Shown: positions 15,477-23,074 of the stretch, piece by piece
Position numbering within the stretch: the stretch's first letter is position 1
Layout: each line of letters starts with the position of its first letter
NCBI GenBank assembly: GCA_937877565.1
Contig: CALFJB010000062.1
Span: 1 to 64,000 of the forward strand
Direction: 5' to 3'
DNA: 64,000 bases
From: an uncultured Selenomonadales bacterium
Lineage (GTDB): Bacteria; Bacillota; Negativicutes; Selenomonadales; Selenomonadaceae
Notes under the pieces: model-generated
What the model saw: only the letters and a program-made list of their open reading frames with translations
What the model was told of the DNA's origin: nothing
The model's database searches: none
Program-made: the position numbers and the translations under genes

Positions 15477-18400
15477 TTGGCTAATAAAAATATTTTTGAG
15501 ATGCTCGGCTTAGAATTTGATCCGCCGGATAATTTGAAAAAAATTCGTGCGGCGTATGAAAATTGGCAAAAACGCCTTAACGCCGAACTAAATACAACAG
15601 TTGACCCTAACCGCGCAGAAGAAATTAAATCTGAATTGGCAATGGAGAATTACATTTCGCAGACTATAGAAAATGCGCGGCTGCGTCAAAGAGAATCTGA
15701 ATCTTTGAAACAAAGGCGCGTTGAAGAATTGCGGCTTTATATCGACATTCAGCGCGGCGACAATTCCGGCACGTTGCAAGTTAATTCTTCCCAAATAAAG
15801 CAGATTAAAGAAAAACTCAAGCTTAGTACCGCCACGATTGAGGCGACCTACCGCGAACAGGGCTTTGAAGTTAAGCCCGTCAAAACTGAAAAATCTGTAA
15901 CAGGTATTTTGAACGGCTATTTTATTTCTGATTCGGTTATGGCGGAGCTTAGAAAAAATTTTGCCGCGTTCCAAACTGTACCAGATGAAAAAAATTATTC
16001 GTGGTCGGCTCAAGTTCATGATTTTTACGAATTGGCTTATTATCTTGAAAATCAAATTGAACCGTCGGCAGATTTTTATAAACGCCGCGATACTGACGAA
16101 CTGCGCGAAATTTTTAAAAATGAAGCTAAAAAAGTTTCCGCGCCAATTCCCGCGTGGCAGTCGATTAAAGCGTTATTAAATCTTGCACAGACGCAAATTT
16201 TTAATTCTGATGATAACCGTTTCAAGTACGATCATTCACTGAAAATTGAAGGGCTAACCGGCTTTTTTAATAAACTGAAAAACGCGCCGGATATTTTCAA
16301 GCGGGATAAATTTTTTGCTGATAATTGTATAAATCGAATTCGCCGCCAATTTCCAAATTTGCTTAACTACGAACTTAGCGCGGCACTTTATAATAAAGCC
16401 GTTGGACTTATCAAAGACCCTTATGAATCTGTAAACGATATTCACGAAAATTTTTTTTCTGTTACGTGTCCAAACTGCGGCGCGTTTGAAAGTTTTCGTA
16501 CCCGTGAAGAGGCTGAACGCGCTATTTGCAGAGTTTGCGGCGAAAATTTTTATATCGAGTGTCCAAAGTGCGGCAAGCGCGTACCCGCCAACGCCGATCA
16601 TTGCACAAATTGCGGCTTTTCTTTTAATGAACTTCATCATTACAACCGTTATCTTGACCACGCCAACGCAATGCTTGATTTAATTGAACGAAACGCAAAA
16701 TCTTTTGACGGCAGCAGCGACAAAATTTTGTCAGCCGTGCTTGACGATATGGCAAAGGCAAAAATCGTTAAACCGGAAGCTCCCGAACTTACAAAAATTG
16801 AATGGCAAATGAATCGAATTGCCGCCGAAATGAAAAAGCGGGAGCTTGTACGTTGGGCAGAATCAAAACTTCCGGGTTTAAGCACTCATCCAGATACTGC
16901 CGTTAGTGATTGTATGGAAATTTTGCGCCGCATCAAAGATTATAAACCTGCGCGAGACAGATTAAGATTGATTCGACCGAAAAAACCTTTGAGCATTAGC
17001 GCGGTTATCCTTGAAACTTCTCAAAAAAATTCTACTCCGCAGATTCTAAATAAAATTTCTGTCAACTCTAAATCAACCGGCTTGACTTCGGCAAGTACCA
17101 ATTTAGTTTGTAAATTGAGTTGGCAACCGGACAGCGATCTTGGCGTTGTTTATACGCTTGTTAGAAAGGTTGACGACTTGCCAAAAAATTACCACGACGG
17201 CGAAATTTTGGTTGACAAGGCGGACAAAATCGAATTTGAAGACAGCGATATAAATCCCGGCGTTTTGTACGGCTACGCAGTTTTCGCCGTGCGTCTTGGC
17301 GCAGTTTCTGAACCCGCCACTTGTAAAATCGTTCACTACAGCGACATTCCAGAAAATAAATTAATCGCCAAAACTGAAGACGGACATTGTAAATTTATGT
17401 GGCAGTTGCCTTCAGATAATTGTTTGGGCGTGCGAATTTTACGCAGTGACAGCGATGGCAATAATGTTGTAGTTGCAGATTGTGTTGAATCGCCATTTGT
17501 CGATAGATTAGTTAAAAATCGCAAGCAGTATCAATATCGTTTGCAGTGCGTCTACTATTCGGCTGAAGATACAATTTCAAGTATTCAGCAATTCATAAAC
17601 GAGGCAAACACTGAAAATAAAGTTTGGAAGTTCGACCGCTCCTTGAAATACAGCGACGGCGTTACAATAAATTTAGTTCCGGAATTGCCGCCGCGTCCTT
17701 TAAAAAATCTTGAATTCAAAGTCTCTGATGAGCGCGTTAATTTTACGTGGCAGTCAACCGGCGATTTTGAAGTTTGGTTTAAAGAAATTGTTGACGATAA
17801 AAAAGTTACCGTTCCCAAAGGCGAGCTTTTCGATTTAAATAAAATTGATGAGCTGATGGGCAACGGCGTTGTAATGAAACGCGCCGAAAGTTCAGATTTA
17901 GTTTGTGAATTTGAACTCACAAGCGATATAATGAAAATTGCCGTAATAAGTGCAACGAGAGAATTTGGCGTTTACGGCGAAATTTTGACGGTTACGAACG
18001 CCGAGCCTTGCGAAATTGACGAAACTAAAACGCAAATTGTTGCCAACGATTTAAAATTAGTTTTGAAAAGTATCCCGCCAAATGTTTATATGATTCATTA
18101 CAAAGTTAGGACTGATGATTCCGACGAACTTTACGCAACGGTTGAAGACGCCAAAGACCGCCATATGAACAGAATTTACGCTTCAAAATATATTCAGGAT
18201 ACGTACATTACACAGCCGCATTTGCCGCACAGGGAGCTGTATATTACGGTTATTGCGGAGTACAAACTCAAAAACGGTTTAACGGTTTATTCTGAACCGA
18301 GTACTTTAACTTTGGACAATCGCCCGCGTTCAGAAATTTCCTATTGGTTGGAATGGGGAAAAAGCGGCTTTATTACGAAAAAGGCGCAGGCTAAAAATTG

Positions 18401-18692
18401 CAAATTGATTATCGAAAGTCAAGCTGAATCTTTGCCGCGTTTGTATTTGGCTTGCAGAAAAGACGGCTTGTCGAATATAAATTTGAAAGATTCTTTGACG
18501 CGGATTTTATCTGAAATTCCCGAATACAAAAACGGCTATCCCAATGGACATATCGAAATACCTTTACCTGATGGAATTTGGAATGAAGTTTTGCCCGGCG
18601 CAATAGTTAAACTTTTGACGACGCCTGACGACGAAAAACTTTTTTACTTTAAAATTGCAAAGCCGGAAACCATAACTGTACCGAAAAAATAA
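15477..18692 (+). CDS. Large cytosolic protein: J-like N-terminus, zinc ribbons, fibronectin-like domains
   Basis: A 1071-residue protein with no signal peptide. The first 40 residues (IFEMLGLEFDPPDNLKK, then a helix IRAAYENWQKR) resemble helices I and II of a J-domain, but the HPD motif is missing. An alpha-helical region follows to about 330. Paired Cys4 zinc ribbons at about 331-382 (CPNCGAF, CRVCGENFY, CPKCGKRV, CTNCGF) are next. From about 545 on there are several beta-sandwich repeats that look like fibronectin type III units (LSWQPDSDLGVVYTLVRK, FMWQLPSDNCLGVRIL, VNFTWQSTGDFEVWF). The J-like start and zinc ribbons suggest it works with the Hsp70/GrpE-like pair 2.2 kb upstream. That link is inference. 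The start is TTG at 15477 behind AGGAG. Confidence 0.6.
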   Translation: MANKNIFEMLGLEFDPPDNLKKIRAAYENWQKRLNAELNTTVDPNRAEEIKSELAMENYISQTIENARLRQRESESLKQRRVEELRLYIDIQRGDNSGTLQVNSSQIKQIKEKLKLSTATIEATYREQGFEVKPVKTEKSVTGILNGYFISDSVMAELRKNFAAFQTVPDEKNYSWSAQVHDFYELAYYLENQIEPSADFYKRRDTDELREIFKNEAKKVSAPIPAWQSIKALLNLAQTQIFNSDDNRFKYDHSLKIEGLTGFFNKLKNAPDIFKRDKFFADNCINRIRRQFPNLLNYELSAALYNKAVGLIKDPYESVNDIHENFFSVTCPNCGAFESFRTREEAERAICRVCGENFYIECPKCGKRVPANADHCTNCGFSFNELHHYNRYLDHANAMLDLIERNAKSFDGSSDKILSAVLDDMAKAKIVKPEAPELTKIEWQMNRIAAEMKKRELVRWAESKLPGLSTHPDTAVSDCMEILRRIKDYKPARDRLRLIRPKKPLSISAVILETSQKNSTPQILNKISVNSKSTGLTSASTNLVCKLSWQPDSDLGVVYTLVRKVDDLPKNYHDGEILVDKADKIEFEDSDINPGVLYGYAVFAVRLGAVSEPATCKIVHYSDIPENKLIAKTEDGHCKFMWQLPSDNCLGVRILRSDSDGNNVVVADCVESPFVDRLVKNRKQYQYRLQCVYYSAEDTISSIQQFINEANTENKVWKFDRSLKYSDGVTINLVPELPPRPLKNLEFKVSDERVNFTWQSTGDFEVWFKEIVDDKKVTVPKGELFDLNKIDELMGNGVVMKRAESSDLVCEFELTSDIMKIAVISATREFGVYGEILTVTNAEPCEIDETKTQIVANDLKLVLKSIPPNVYMIHYKVRTDDSDELYATVEDAKDRHMNRIYASKYIQDTYITQPHLPHRELYITVIAEYKLKNGLTVYSEPSTLTLDNRPRSEISYWLEWGKSGFITKKAQAKNCKLIIESQAESLPRLYLACRKDGLSNINLKDSLTRILSEIPEYKNGYPNGHIEIPLPDGIWNEVLPGAIVKLLTTPDDEKLFYFKIAKPETITVPKK

Positions 18693-18694
18693 GG

Positions 18695-18717
18695 CGGGGA
18701 TTTTTCCCTGTTTTTTT
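18695..18717 (+). terminator. Terminator of the J-like/zinc-ribbon gene
   Basis: CGGGGA pairs with TCCCTG around a short T loop (18695-18700 with 18705-18710), followed by seven T residues. It lies two bases after the stop codon. Confidence 0.75.
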
Positions 18718-18764
18718 ATAAATAACGACGTGAGCACTCTGAAACGGCGCGTTTGACATTATGA

Positions 18765-18940
18765 GAAAAATAGCTTAAACTAAATCAGCGGTTAGAACTC
18801 CGCTTTAACAAAAATGTTTTGTTTTAAGTAAGCTGAAGCCTTCTGGTGACAGTGTAGAGGCGATGTGGACACGCCTGTAAGAATAAGGGCTTTGCCAAAC
18901 TTCTTAACGAAGTCCGCGACTTTAGTCGTGGGTGGTTCAC
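18765..18940 (+). ncRNA. Orphan HEARO/omega-RNA-like structured RNA with an IS200/IS605-type end
   Basis: About 175 bases of dense secondary structure and no reading frame. Visible stems: AGCTTAAAC with GTTTTAAG..AAGCT (18772-18834), AGCGG/CCGCT (18787-18791 with 18800-18804), AACAAAA/TTTTGTT, AGGCG/CGCCT, ACTTC/GAAGT, and a terminal CCGCGACT/AGTCGTGG (18914-18921 with 18924-18931) followed by GGTTCAC. The segments GAAGCCTTCTGGTGACAG and GGGCTTTGCCAAAC match my memory of HEARO RNAs, the guide-RNA scaffolds found upstream of iscB. The terminal hairpin resembles the right end of IS200/IS605 elements. No iscB or tnpB gene follows; instead the end of the convergent DeoR gene overlaps the element. 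It looks like a minimal, non-autonomous copy. The left boundary is uncertain (an ATGA at 18761-18764 is a candidate target). Confidence 0.7.
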
Positions 18941-19698
18941 ACGGTAACGATATTTGCGCTGTAATTTTGAATATCGTTGAAAATTTCCGCCGGTATATCT
19001 TTGTCAGTAACGATTAAATCAATTTCCTTGAGCCGCGCTATAACTTCAAAAAAATATTTGCCAAATTTGCTGTGGTCGCTTGCAACGACCACTTTTTTTG
19101 CGCGTTTCATCAAAATTTTTTTAGTTTCGGCGTCAACGTAGTATGGCGAACTCAAGCCGCCTTTTACGTCAACGCCCTGTGCGCCGAGAAAAAGTATATC
19201 CACCATAAAATTTTTCATAAAATCTGCAGTTATCAATCCTGAAAAGCCGCGCAATTTTTCCTGAAAGACGCCGGGAACCATTATCAATGTATTATCTGCG
19301 CTCCTGCTCAAAATGTGCGCCGTGTCCAGCGAATTTGTCATAAATGTAACATTTTTTTTCGTCAGCAACGATTCGGCAATTTTTTCAGCCGTCGAGCCGC
19401 AGTCAATAAAAACTGTCATACCGTCACTAACAAGATCGGCGCAATATTCGGCAATGTGTTTCTTTTCAAGCGGGAAATTTTTTTGACGAAGTTGCAAATT
19501 GTAAAGTATCGAAGTTCCAAGATTTAAAGCTGCGCCGCCGCGAATAATTGTAACAAGCCCTTTTTTTGACATTGCGGCTAAATCCCTGTGAATTGTTATA
19601 GGCGAAGTTTCAAACTCTTCAGCAAGATTAGTCGTGTAACCGACCTGATTTTTTTCAAGGTATTCGAGAATTTTTTTTCTTCTTTCGTCAGAGTTCAT
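18937..19698 (-). CDS. DeoR-family transcriptional regulator
   Basis: A 253-residue DeoR/GlpR-type repressor. The N-terminal winged helix-turn-helix (about 1-55) contains RRKKILEYLEKNQ and PITIHRDLAAMSKKGL with IRGGAAL. The C-terminal sugar-phosphate sensor domain has FIDCGSTAEKIAESL and LGAQGVDVKGGLS. Full length for the family. It is divergent from deoC and the pentose operon, which it probably controls in response to a sugar phosphate such as deoxyribose-5-phosphate. Its last codons and TGA overlap the GGTTCAC end of the omega-RNA-like element, so the element inserted exactly at, or created, the 3' end of this gene. Confidence 0.9.
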   Translation of the reverse strand: MNSDERRKKILEYLEKNQVGYTTNLAEEFETSPITIHRDLAAMSKKGLVTIIRGGAALNLGTSILYNLQLRQKNFPLEKKHIAEYCADLVSDGMTVFIDCGSTAEKIAESLLTKKNVTFMTNSLDTAHILSRSADNTLIMVPGVFQEKLRGFSGLITADFMKNFMVDILFLGAQGVDVKGGLSSPYYVDAETKKILMKRAKKVVVASDHSKFGKYFFEVIARLKEIDLIVTDKDIPAEIFNDIQNYSANIVTV

Positions 19699-19813
19699 TT
19701 CAAACGCTCCTTTTTTGAAAAATTGAAAGTATACATTTTGCAGGTAATGATATGTAAATTTTGCAAAGTCAACGTTTTTCTTGTCAAAACGCCATTTTTA
19801 ACGGCTTTTTTGC

Positions 19814-19842
19814 TTGAAAAAATTTTAACAGTATTTTATCAT
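19814..19842 (+). promoter_or_regulatory. Promoter of the deoC operon
   Basis: A -35 TTGAAA (19814-19819), a 17-base spacer and a -10 TATCAT (19837-19842). It lies in the 190-base divergent region shared with the DeoR gene, upstream of the AAGGGAGAG ribosome site of deoC. A GCCATT/AACGGC imperfect inverted repeat just upstream (about 19790-19805) could be an operator. Confidence 0.55.
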
Positions 19843-19887
19843 ACGCACAACTTAAGAAAACAAAAAATTTTAAGGGAGAGAAAGAAA

Positions 19888-20598
19888 ATGACAAAGACAA
19901 CTAAGAAAGCCGCAGAGATGAGCGTTAAGGAGCTTGCCGCGTACATTGATCAATCTGTTTTGAAACCGGAATTTACAGAGGCTGAAATTCGCAAGTACAT
20001 TCAAGAAGGCGTTGACTTTGGTTGCGCTACAGTTTGCATTAACCCCGCGTCTTTGCCAATCGCCGCCGAATTGACGAAAGGCACTAAAACCGGTATTTGC
20101 GTAGTTTGCGATTTTCCCTTTGGTCTTTCCACAACCGCCTCAAAAGTTTTGCAAGCTGAAGAATACTGCAAAAACTACAAGATTCAAGATTTGGACATTG
20201 TCGCAAATTACGGCTGGATTCGCAGCGGCAAATGGGACGAAGTTACCGCTGATATTGCGGCAGTCGTCGAAGTTTGCCACAAATACGGCACTGAAGTTAA
20301 AGTTATCTTTGAAACTGACGCCTTGACGGTTGACGAAGTTAAAAAAGCTTGCGAATGTGCAATTAAAGCGGGCGCGGACTTTGTAAAAACTTCAACCGGC
20401 TTTTATACCGGCGGCGAAAATCACGGCGCAACGCCTGAAATTATTCAAGTTATGCTTGATGTTTGCGGCGACAGAATCAAAGTTAAAGGCAGCGGCTGTA
20501 TTCGTACCCGTGAACATTTCCTGCAGTTAATTGATATGGGAATTGACAGAATGGGCGTCGGTTATCGTTCAACTCCTGTTGTTCTCGGCGTGAAGTAA
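19888..20598 (+). CDS. deoC: Deoxyribose-phosphate aldolase
   Basis: A 236-residue class I aldolase that splits 2-deoxyribose-5-phosphate into glyceraldehyde-3-phosphate and acetaldehyde. The Schiff-base lysine is Lys167 in DFVKTSTGF. Other family marks are YIDQSVLKPEFTE near the start, ICVVCDFPFG and VKGSGCIRT. The start is the ATG at 19888 behind AAGGGAGAG; a much longer reading back to 19588 crosses the promoter and the divergent gene. First gene of a pentose operon that feeds deoxynucleoside carbon into the transketolase and RpiB steps. A DeoR regulator is encoded divergently. Confidence 0.95.
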   Translation: MTKTTKKAAEMSVKELAAYIDQSVLKPEFTEAEIRKYIQEGVDFGCATVCINPASLPIAAELTKGTKTGICVVCDFPFGLSTTASKVLQAEEYCKNYKIQDLDIVANYGWIRSGKWDEVTADIAAVVEVCHKYGTEVKVIFETDALTVDEVKKACECAIKAGADFVKTSTGFYTGGENHGATPEIIQVMLDVCGDRIKVKGSGCIRTREHFLQLIDMGIDRMGVGYRSTPVVLGVK

Positions 20599-20618
20599 AA
20601 TTTTATTCTGAAATTTGG

Positions 20619-20651
20619 AGGCGGGAAATTTAAAACTTTCCTGCCTTTTTT
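20619..20651 (+). terminator. Intercistronic terminator/attenuator before transketolase
   Basis: A ten-base stem AGGCGGGAAA/TTTCCTGCCT (20619-20628 with 20637-20646) followed by T residues. The ribosome site of the transketolase gene (AGGGG at 20655-20659) comes immediately after. It probably lowers, but need not abolish, read-through from deoC. Confidence 0.7.
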
Positions 20652-20667
20652 GATAGGGGCTGAAATT

Positions 20668-21525
20668 ATGAACTCTGAAGAAAAGAAAGCGTTGGAACTT
20701 TTCGCAATAAAAATTCGTGAAGGCGTTGTAAAAAGTACGCACGCTTGCAACAGCGGGCATCCCGGCGGCAGTTTATCTGCAACAGATTATTTGACGTACC
20801 TTTATAACAAAGAAATTCGCATAAATCCCAAAAATCCCAAAGACGCTGACAGAGACAGATTTGTTTTGTCGAAAGGACATGCAACGCCCGCGCTTTATTC
20901 TGTGCTTGCGTACAAAGGTTTTTTCCCTGTTGAAGATTTACTGACATTTAGAAAACTCGGTTCACATTTGCAAGGACATCCAAATATGAATTTGACGCCC
21001 GGAATTGATTTATCTACCGGAAGTTTGGGGCAAGGCGTTTCGACGGCAACAGGTATGGCGAAGGCGGCTAAATTTCTCAAAAAGGACGTAAACATTTATA
21101 CATTGCTCGGCGACGGCGAATTGGACGAAGGACAAGTTTGGGAGGCTGTAACTTTCGCCGCACATTACAAACTGTATAATTTTTGTATGGCGATTGATGC
21201 AAACGGCTTACAGATTGACGGCGCAACTAAAGACGTTATGAATACCGCGCCACTTGATAAACGTTTTGAAGTTTTCGGCAGTGCTGTCATTGAAATTGAC
21301 GGGCATAATTTTGACGAATTGGAAAAAGCGTTTCAATTTTTCCACGAAAATAAAAATTCCGGCAAGCCGACGGCAATTATTATGAGGACGGTTAAAGGCA
21401 AGGGCGTTTCATTTATGGAAAATCAAGTTGGTTGGCATGGTAAAGCACCGAATGACGAACAACTCGCGCAGGCTTTAACTGAACTTGAAAACGCTCGCAA
21501 AAGTATTTTAGGGGCTAAGGAATAA
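20668..21525 (+). CDS. Transketolase, N-terminal (thiamine diphosphate) subunit
   Basis: A 285-residue protein equal to the first half of transketolase. Marks: SGHPGGSLSATDYL, FVLSKGHATPALYSVLA, GSLGQGVSTATGMAKAAK and the cofactor/metal motif LLGDGELDEGQVWEA. With the next gene it forms the split two-subunit transketolase common in anaerobic Firmicutes and archaea, moving two-carbon units between pentose and triose/hexose phosphates. The start is the ATG at 20668 behind AGGGG. The last codons (LGAKE and TAA) are encoded by the first two units of a 7-base-phased repeat element that fills the gap to the next gene. Confidence 0.93.
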   Translation: MNSEEKKALELFAIKIREGVVKSTHACNSGHPGGSLSATDYLTYLYNKEIRINPKNPKDADRDRFVLSKGHATPALYSVLAYKGFFPVEDLLTFRKLGSHLQGHPNMNLTPGIDLSTGSLGQGVSTATGMAKAAKFLKKDVNIYTLLGDGELDEGQVWEAVTFAAHYKLYNFCMAIDANGLQIDGATKDVMNTAPLDKRFEVFGSAVIEIDGHNFDELEKAFQFFHENKNSGKPTAIIMRTVKGKGVSFMENQVGWHGKAPNDEQLAQALTELENARKSILGAKE

Positions 21526-21579
21526 GGACTAAGGATTAGGGAAAATTCACTAATCCCTATTTCCTAGCCCCTAGTCCCT
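21510..21579. repeat. Heptamer-phased inverted repeat, copy A
   Basis: Exactly 70 bases, readable as ten consecutive 7-mers. Five G-rich units (AGGGGCT, AAGGAAT, AAGGACT, AAGGATT, AGGGAAA) are followed by ATTCACT and four C-rich units (AATCCCT, ATTTCCT, AGCCCCT, AGTCCCT). The halves are imperfectly complementary and would form a long hairpin with G-U pairs. The element starts inside the transketolase gene and supplies its last five codons and stop. No terminator-type T run follows. Confidence 0.8.
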
Positions 21580-21607
21580 AAAAACTGACTGAAAGGAAGT
21601 TTTTTAA

Positions 21608-22546
21608 ATGGAAGTAAAAAAAATTGCAACCCGTGACAGTTACGGAAATGCACTTGTCGAACTTGGCAAAGTCGCTGAAAATGCAGTGGTACTTGACGCA
21701 GATTTATCGGCGGCTACAAAAACTGGGCTTTTCAGAAAAGAATTTCCCGAAAGATTTTTTGAGTGCGGAATAGCGGAGGCAAATTTAATTTGTGCGGCGG
21801 CGGGAATGTCAACATTTGGGCTTGTACCTTTTGCGTCAAGTTTCGCAATGTTTGCGGCGGGGCGTGCCTTTGAACAAGTCAGAAATACAATCGGCTACGG
21901 TCGTTTGAATGTAAAAATCTGCGCGACGCACGGCGGAATTTCAGTTGGCGAAGACGGCGCAAGTCATCAATGTTGCGAAGACTTTGCTTTAATGCGGGCA
22001 ATTCCCGGTATGGTTGTAATGTGTCCTTCAGATGACATTGAGGCGCGGCAAATGATTCACGCCGCTTACAAATATGAAGGTCCCGTGTATATTCGTTTCA
22101 GCCGCTACGGTGTGCCGGTTTATCACGACGAAAACTTTAAATTTGAAATAGGCAAAGGCGAAGTTGTACGCGACGGCAAAGATATAGCGATTATTGCCAA
22201 CGGTATAACGGTTGCAGAGGCGATTAAGGCGGCGGAAATTTTGGCGAACGATGGAATTTCTGCGCGTGTTATAAATATGGCAACAATTAAGCCGCTTGAC
22301 GAAGAGATTATTTTGAACGCGGCAAAAGAATGTAAAAAAATTATCACGGTTGAGGAGCATAGCATTATTGGCGGACTTGGCGAAGCGGTTTGTTCTCTAC
22401 TTTCAAAAAAATATCCTGTACCTGTTCAAAAAATTGGCGTCAATGATGAATTTGGACATTCCGGCAAGGCAAGCGAACTTTTGAAAGAATTTGGACTTTG
22501 TGCAGAAAATATTGTTGAAGAAACTAAAAAATTCTTGAAAAATTAA
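21608..22546 (+). CDS. Transketolase, C-terminal (pyrimidine-binding) subunit
   Basis: A 312-residue protein matching the second half of transketolase: a pyrimidine-binding domain with VVLDADLSAATKTG, RFFECGIAEANLICAAAGMS and PFASSFAMF, then the C-terminal domain with ITVEEHSIIGGLGEAV. It pairs with the preceding gene to make the active heteromer. The 80 bases between the two genes are filled almost entirely by the heptamer-phased element, with AAGGAAG as ribosome site. Confidence 0.93.
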   Translation: MEVKKIATRDSYGNALVELGKVAENAVVLDADLSAATKTGLFRKEFPERFFECGIAEANLICAAAGMSTFGLVPFASSFAMFAAGRAFEQVRNTIGYGRLNVKICATHGGISVGEDGASHQCCEDFALMRAIPGMVVMCPSDDIEARQMIHAAYKYEGPVYIRFSRYGVPVYHDENFKFEIGKGEVVRDGKDIAIIANGITVAEAIKAAEILANDGISARVINMATIKPLDEEIILNAAKECKKIITVEEHSIIGGLGEAVCSLLSKKYPVPVQKIGVNDEFGHSGKASELLKEFGLCAENIVEETKKFLKN

Positions 22547-22565
22547 CTTCGTTCAAATTTCAAAA

Positions 22566-22597
22566 AACTCTTGATACATAATCAAGGGTTAATTTTT
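22566..22597 (+). terminator. Intercistronic hairpin before rpiB
   Basis: Stem AACTCTTGAT/ATCAAGGGTT (22566-22575 with 22581-22590; one G-T) with a five-base loop, followed by a T-rich stretch. The ribosome site AAAGGAAAG starts shortly after. A weak terminator or attenuator. Confidence 0.6.
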
Positions 22598-22615
22598 TAT
22601 AAAGGAAAGATTTTT

Positions 22616-23074
22616 ATGAAAATTACGATTGGTAGCGATCATGGCGCGGTTGAATTGAAAGACGCGGTTAAAAAAGTTTTGGCAGAATTTGACGTTGAAA
22701 TAGATGATATTGGAATATTCGGCAACGCAAATGTAGATTATCCTGACGTTGCTGAAAAAGTTTGCGCTGAAGTTACAAGCGTCAATTCTGAACGCGGTAT
22801 AGTTTTATGCGGTACGGGAATTGGTATTTCAATCGCCGCCAACAAAATTAAAGGTATTCGTTGTGCGTTGTGCAGTGATGTTTATTCTGCTAAAATGAGC
22901 CGTGAACACAATAACGCAAATGTTTTGGCAATGGGCGGCAGAGTTATTGGAAACGGTGTTGCAGGTGAAATTGTTCGTGCGTGGATGACTTCAAAATTTG
23001 CGGGCGGGCGTCATGAACGTAGAGTAAAAAAAATTATGGCTTTGGAAAGTAAAGGTGAAAATTATGCTGACTGA
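22616..23074 (+). CDS. rpiB: Ribose-5-phosphate isomerase B
   Basis: A 152-residue RpiB/LacAB-family isomerase interconverting ribose-5-phosphate and ribulose-5-phosphate. Marks are the N-terminal TIGSDHGAVELKDAV, RGIVLCGTGIGISIAANK with the catalytic cysteine, CSDVYSAKMSREHNNANVLAMGGR and a final ERRVKKI. The start is the ATG at 22616 behind AAAGGAAAG. The 3' end overlaps the next gene by 11 bases. It connects the transketolase and deoC steps in this operon. Confidence 0.94.
   Translation: MKITIGSDHGAVELKDAVKKVLAEFDVEIDDIGIFGNANVDYPDVAEKVCAEVTSVNSERGIVLCGTGIGISIAANKIKGIRCALCSDVYSAKMSREHNNANVLAMGGRVIGNGVAGEIVRAWMTSKFAGGRHERRVKKIMALESKGENYAD

Noticed and set aside
21510..21579. Heptamer repeats considered as ordinary terminators or telomere-like DNA
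   Set aside because: There is no T run after the stems, unit sequences differ between copies, and the chromosome context is internal.
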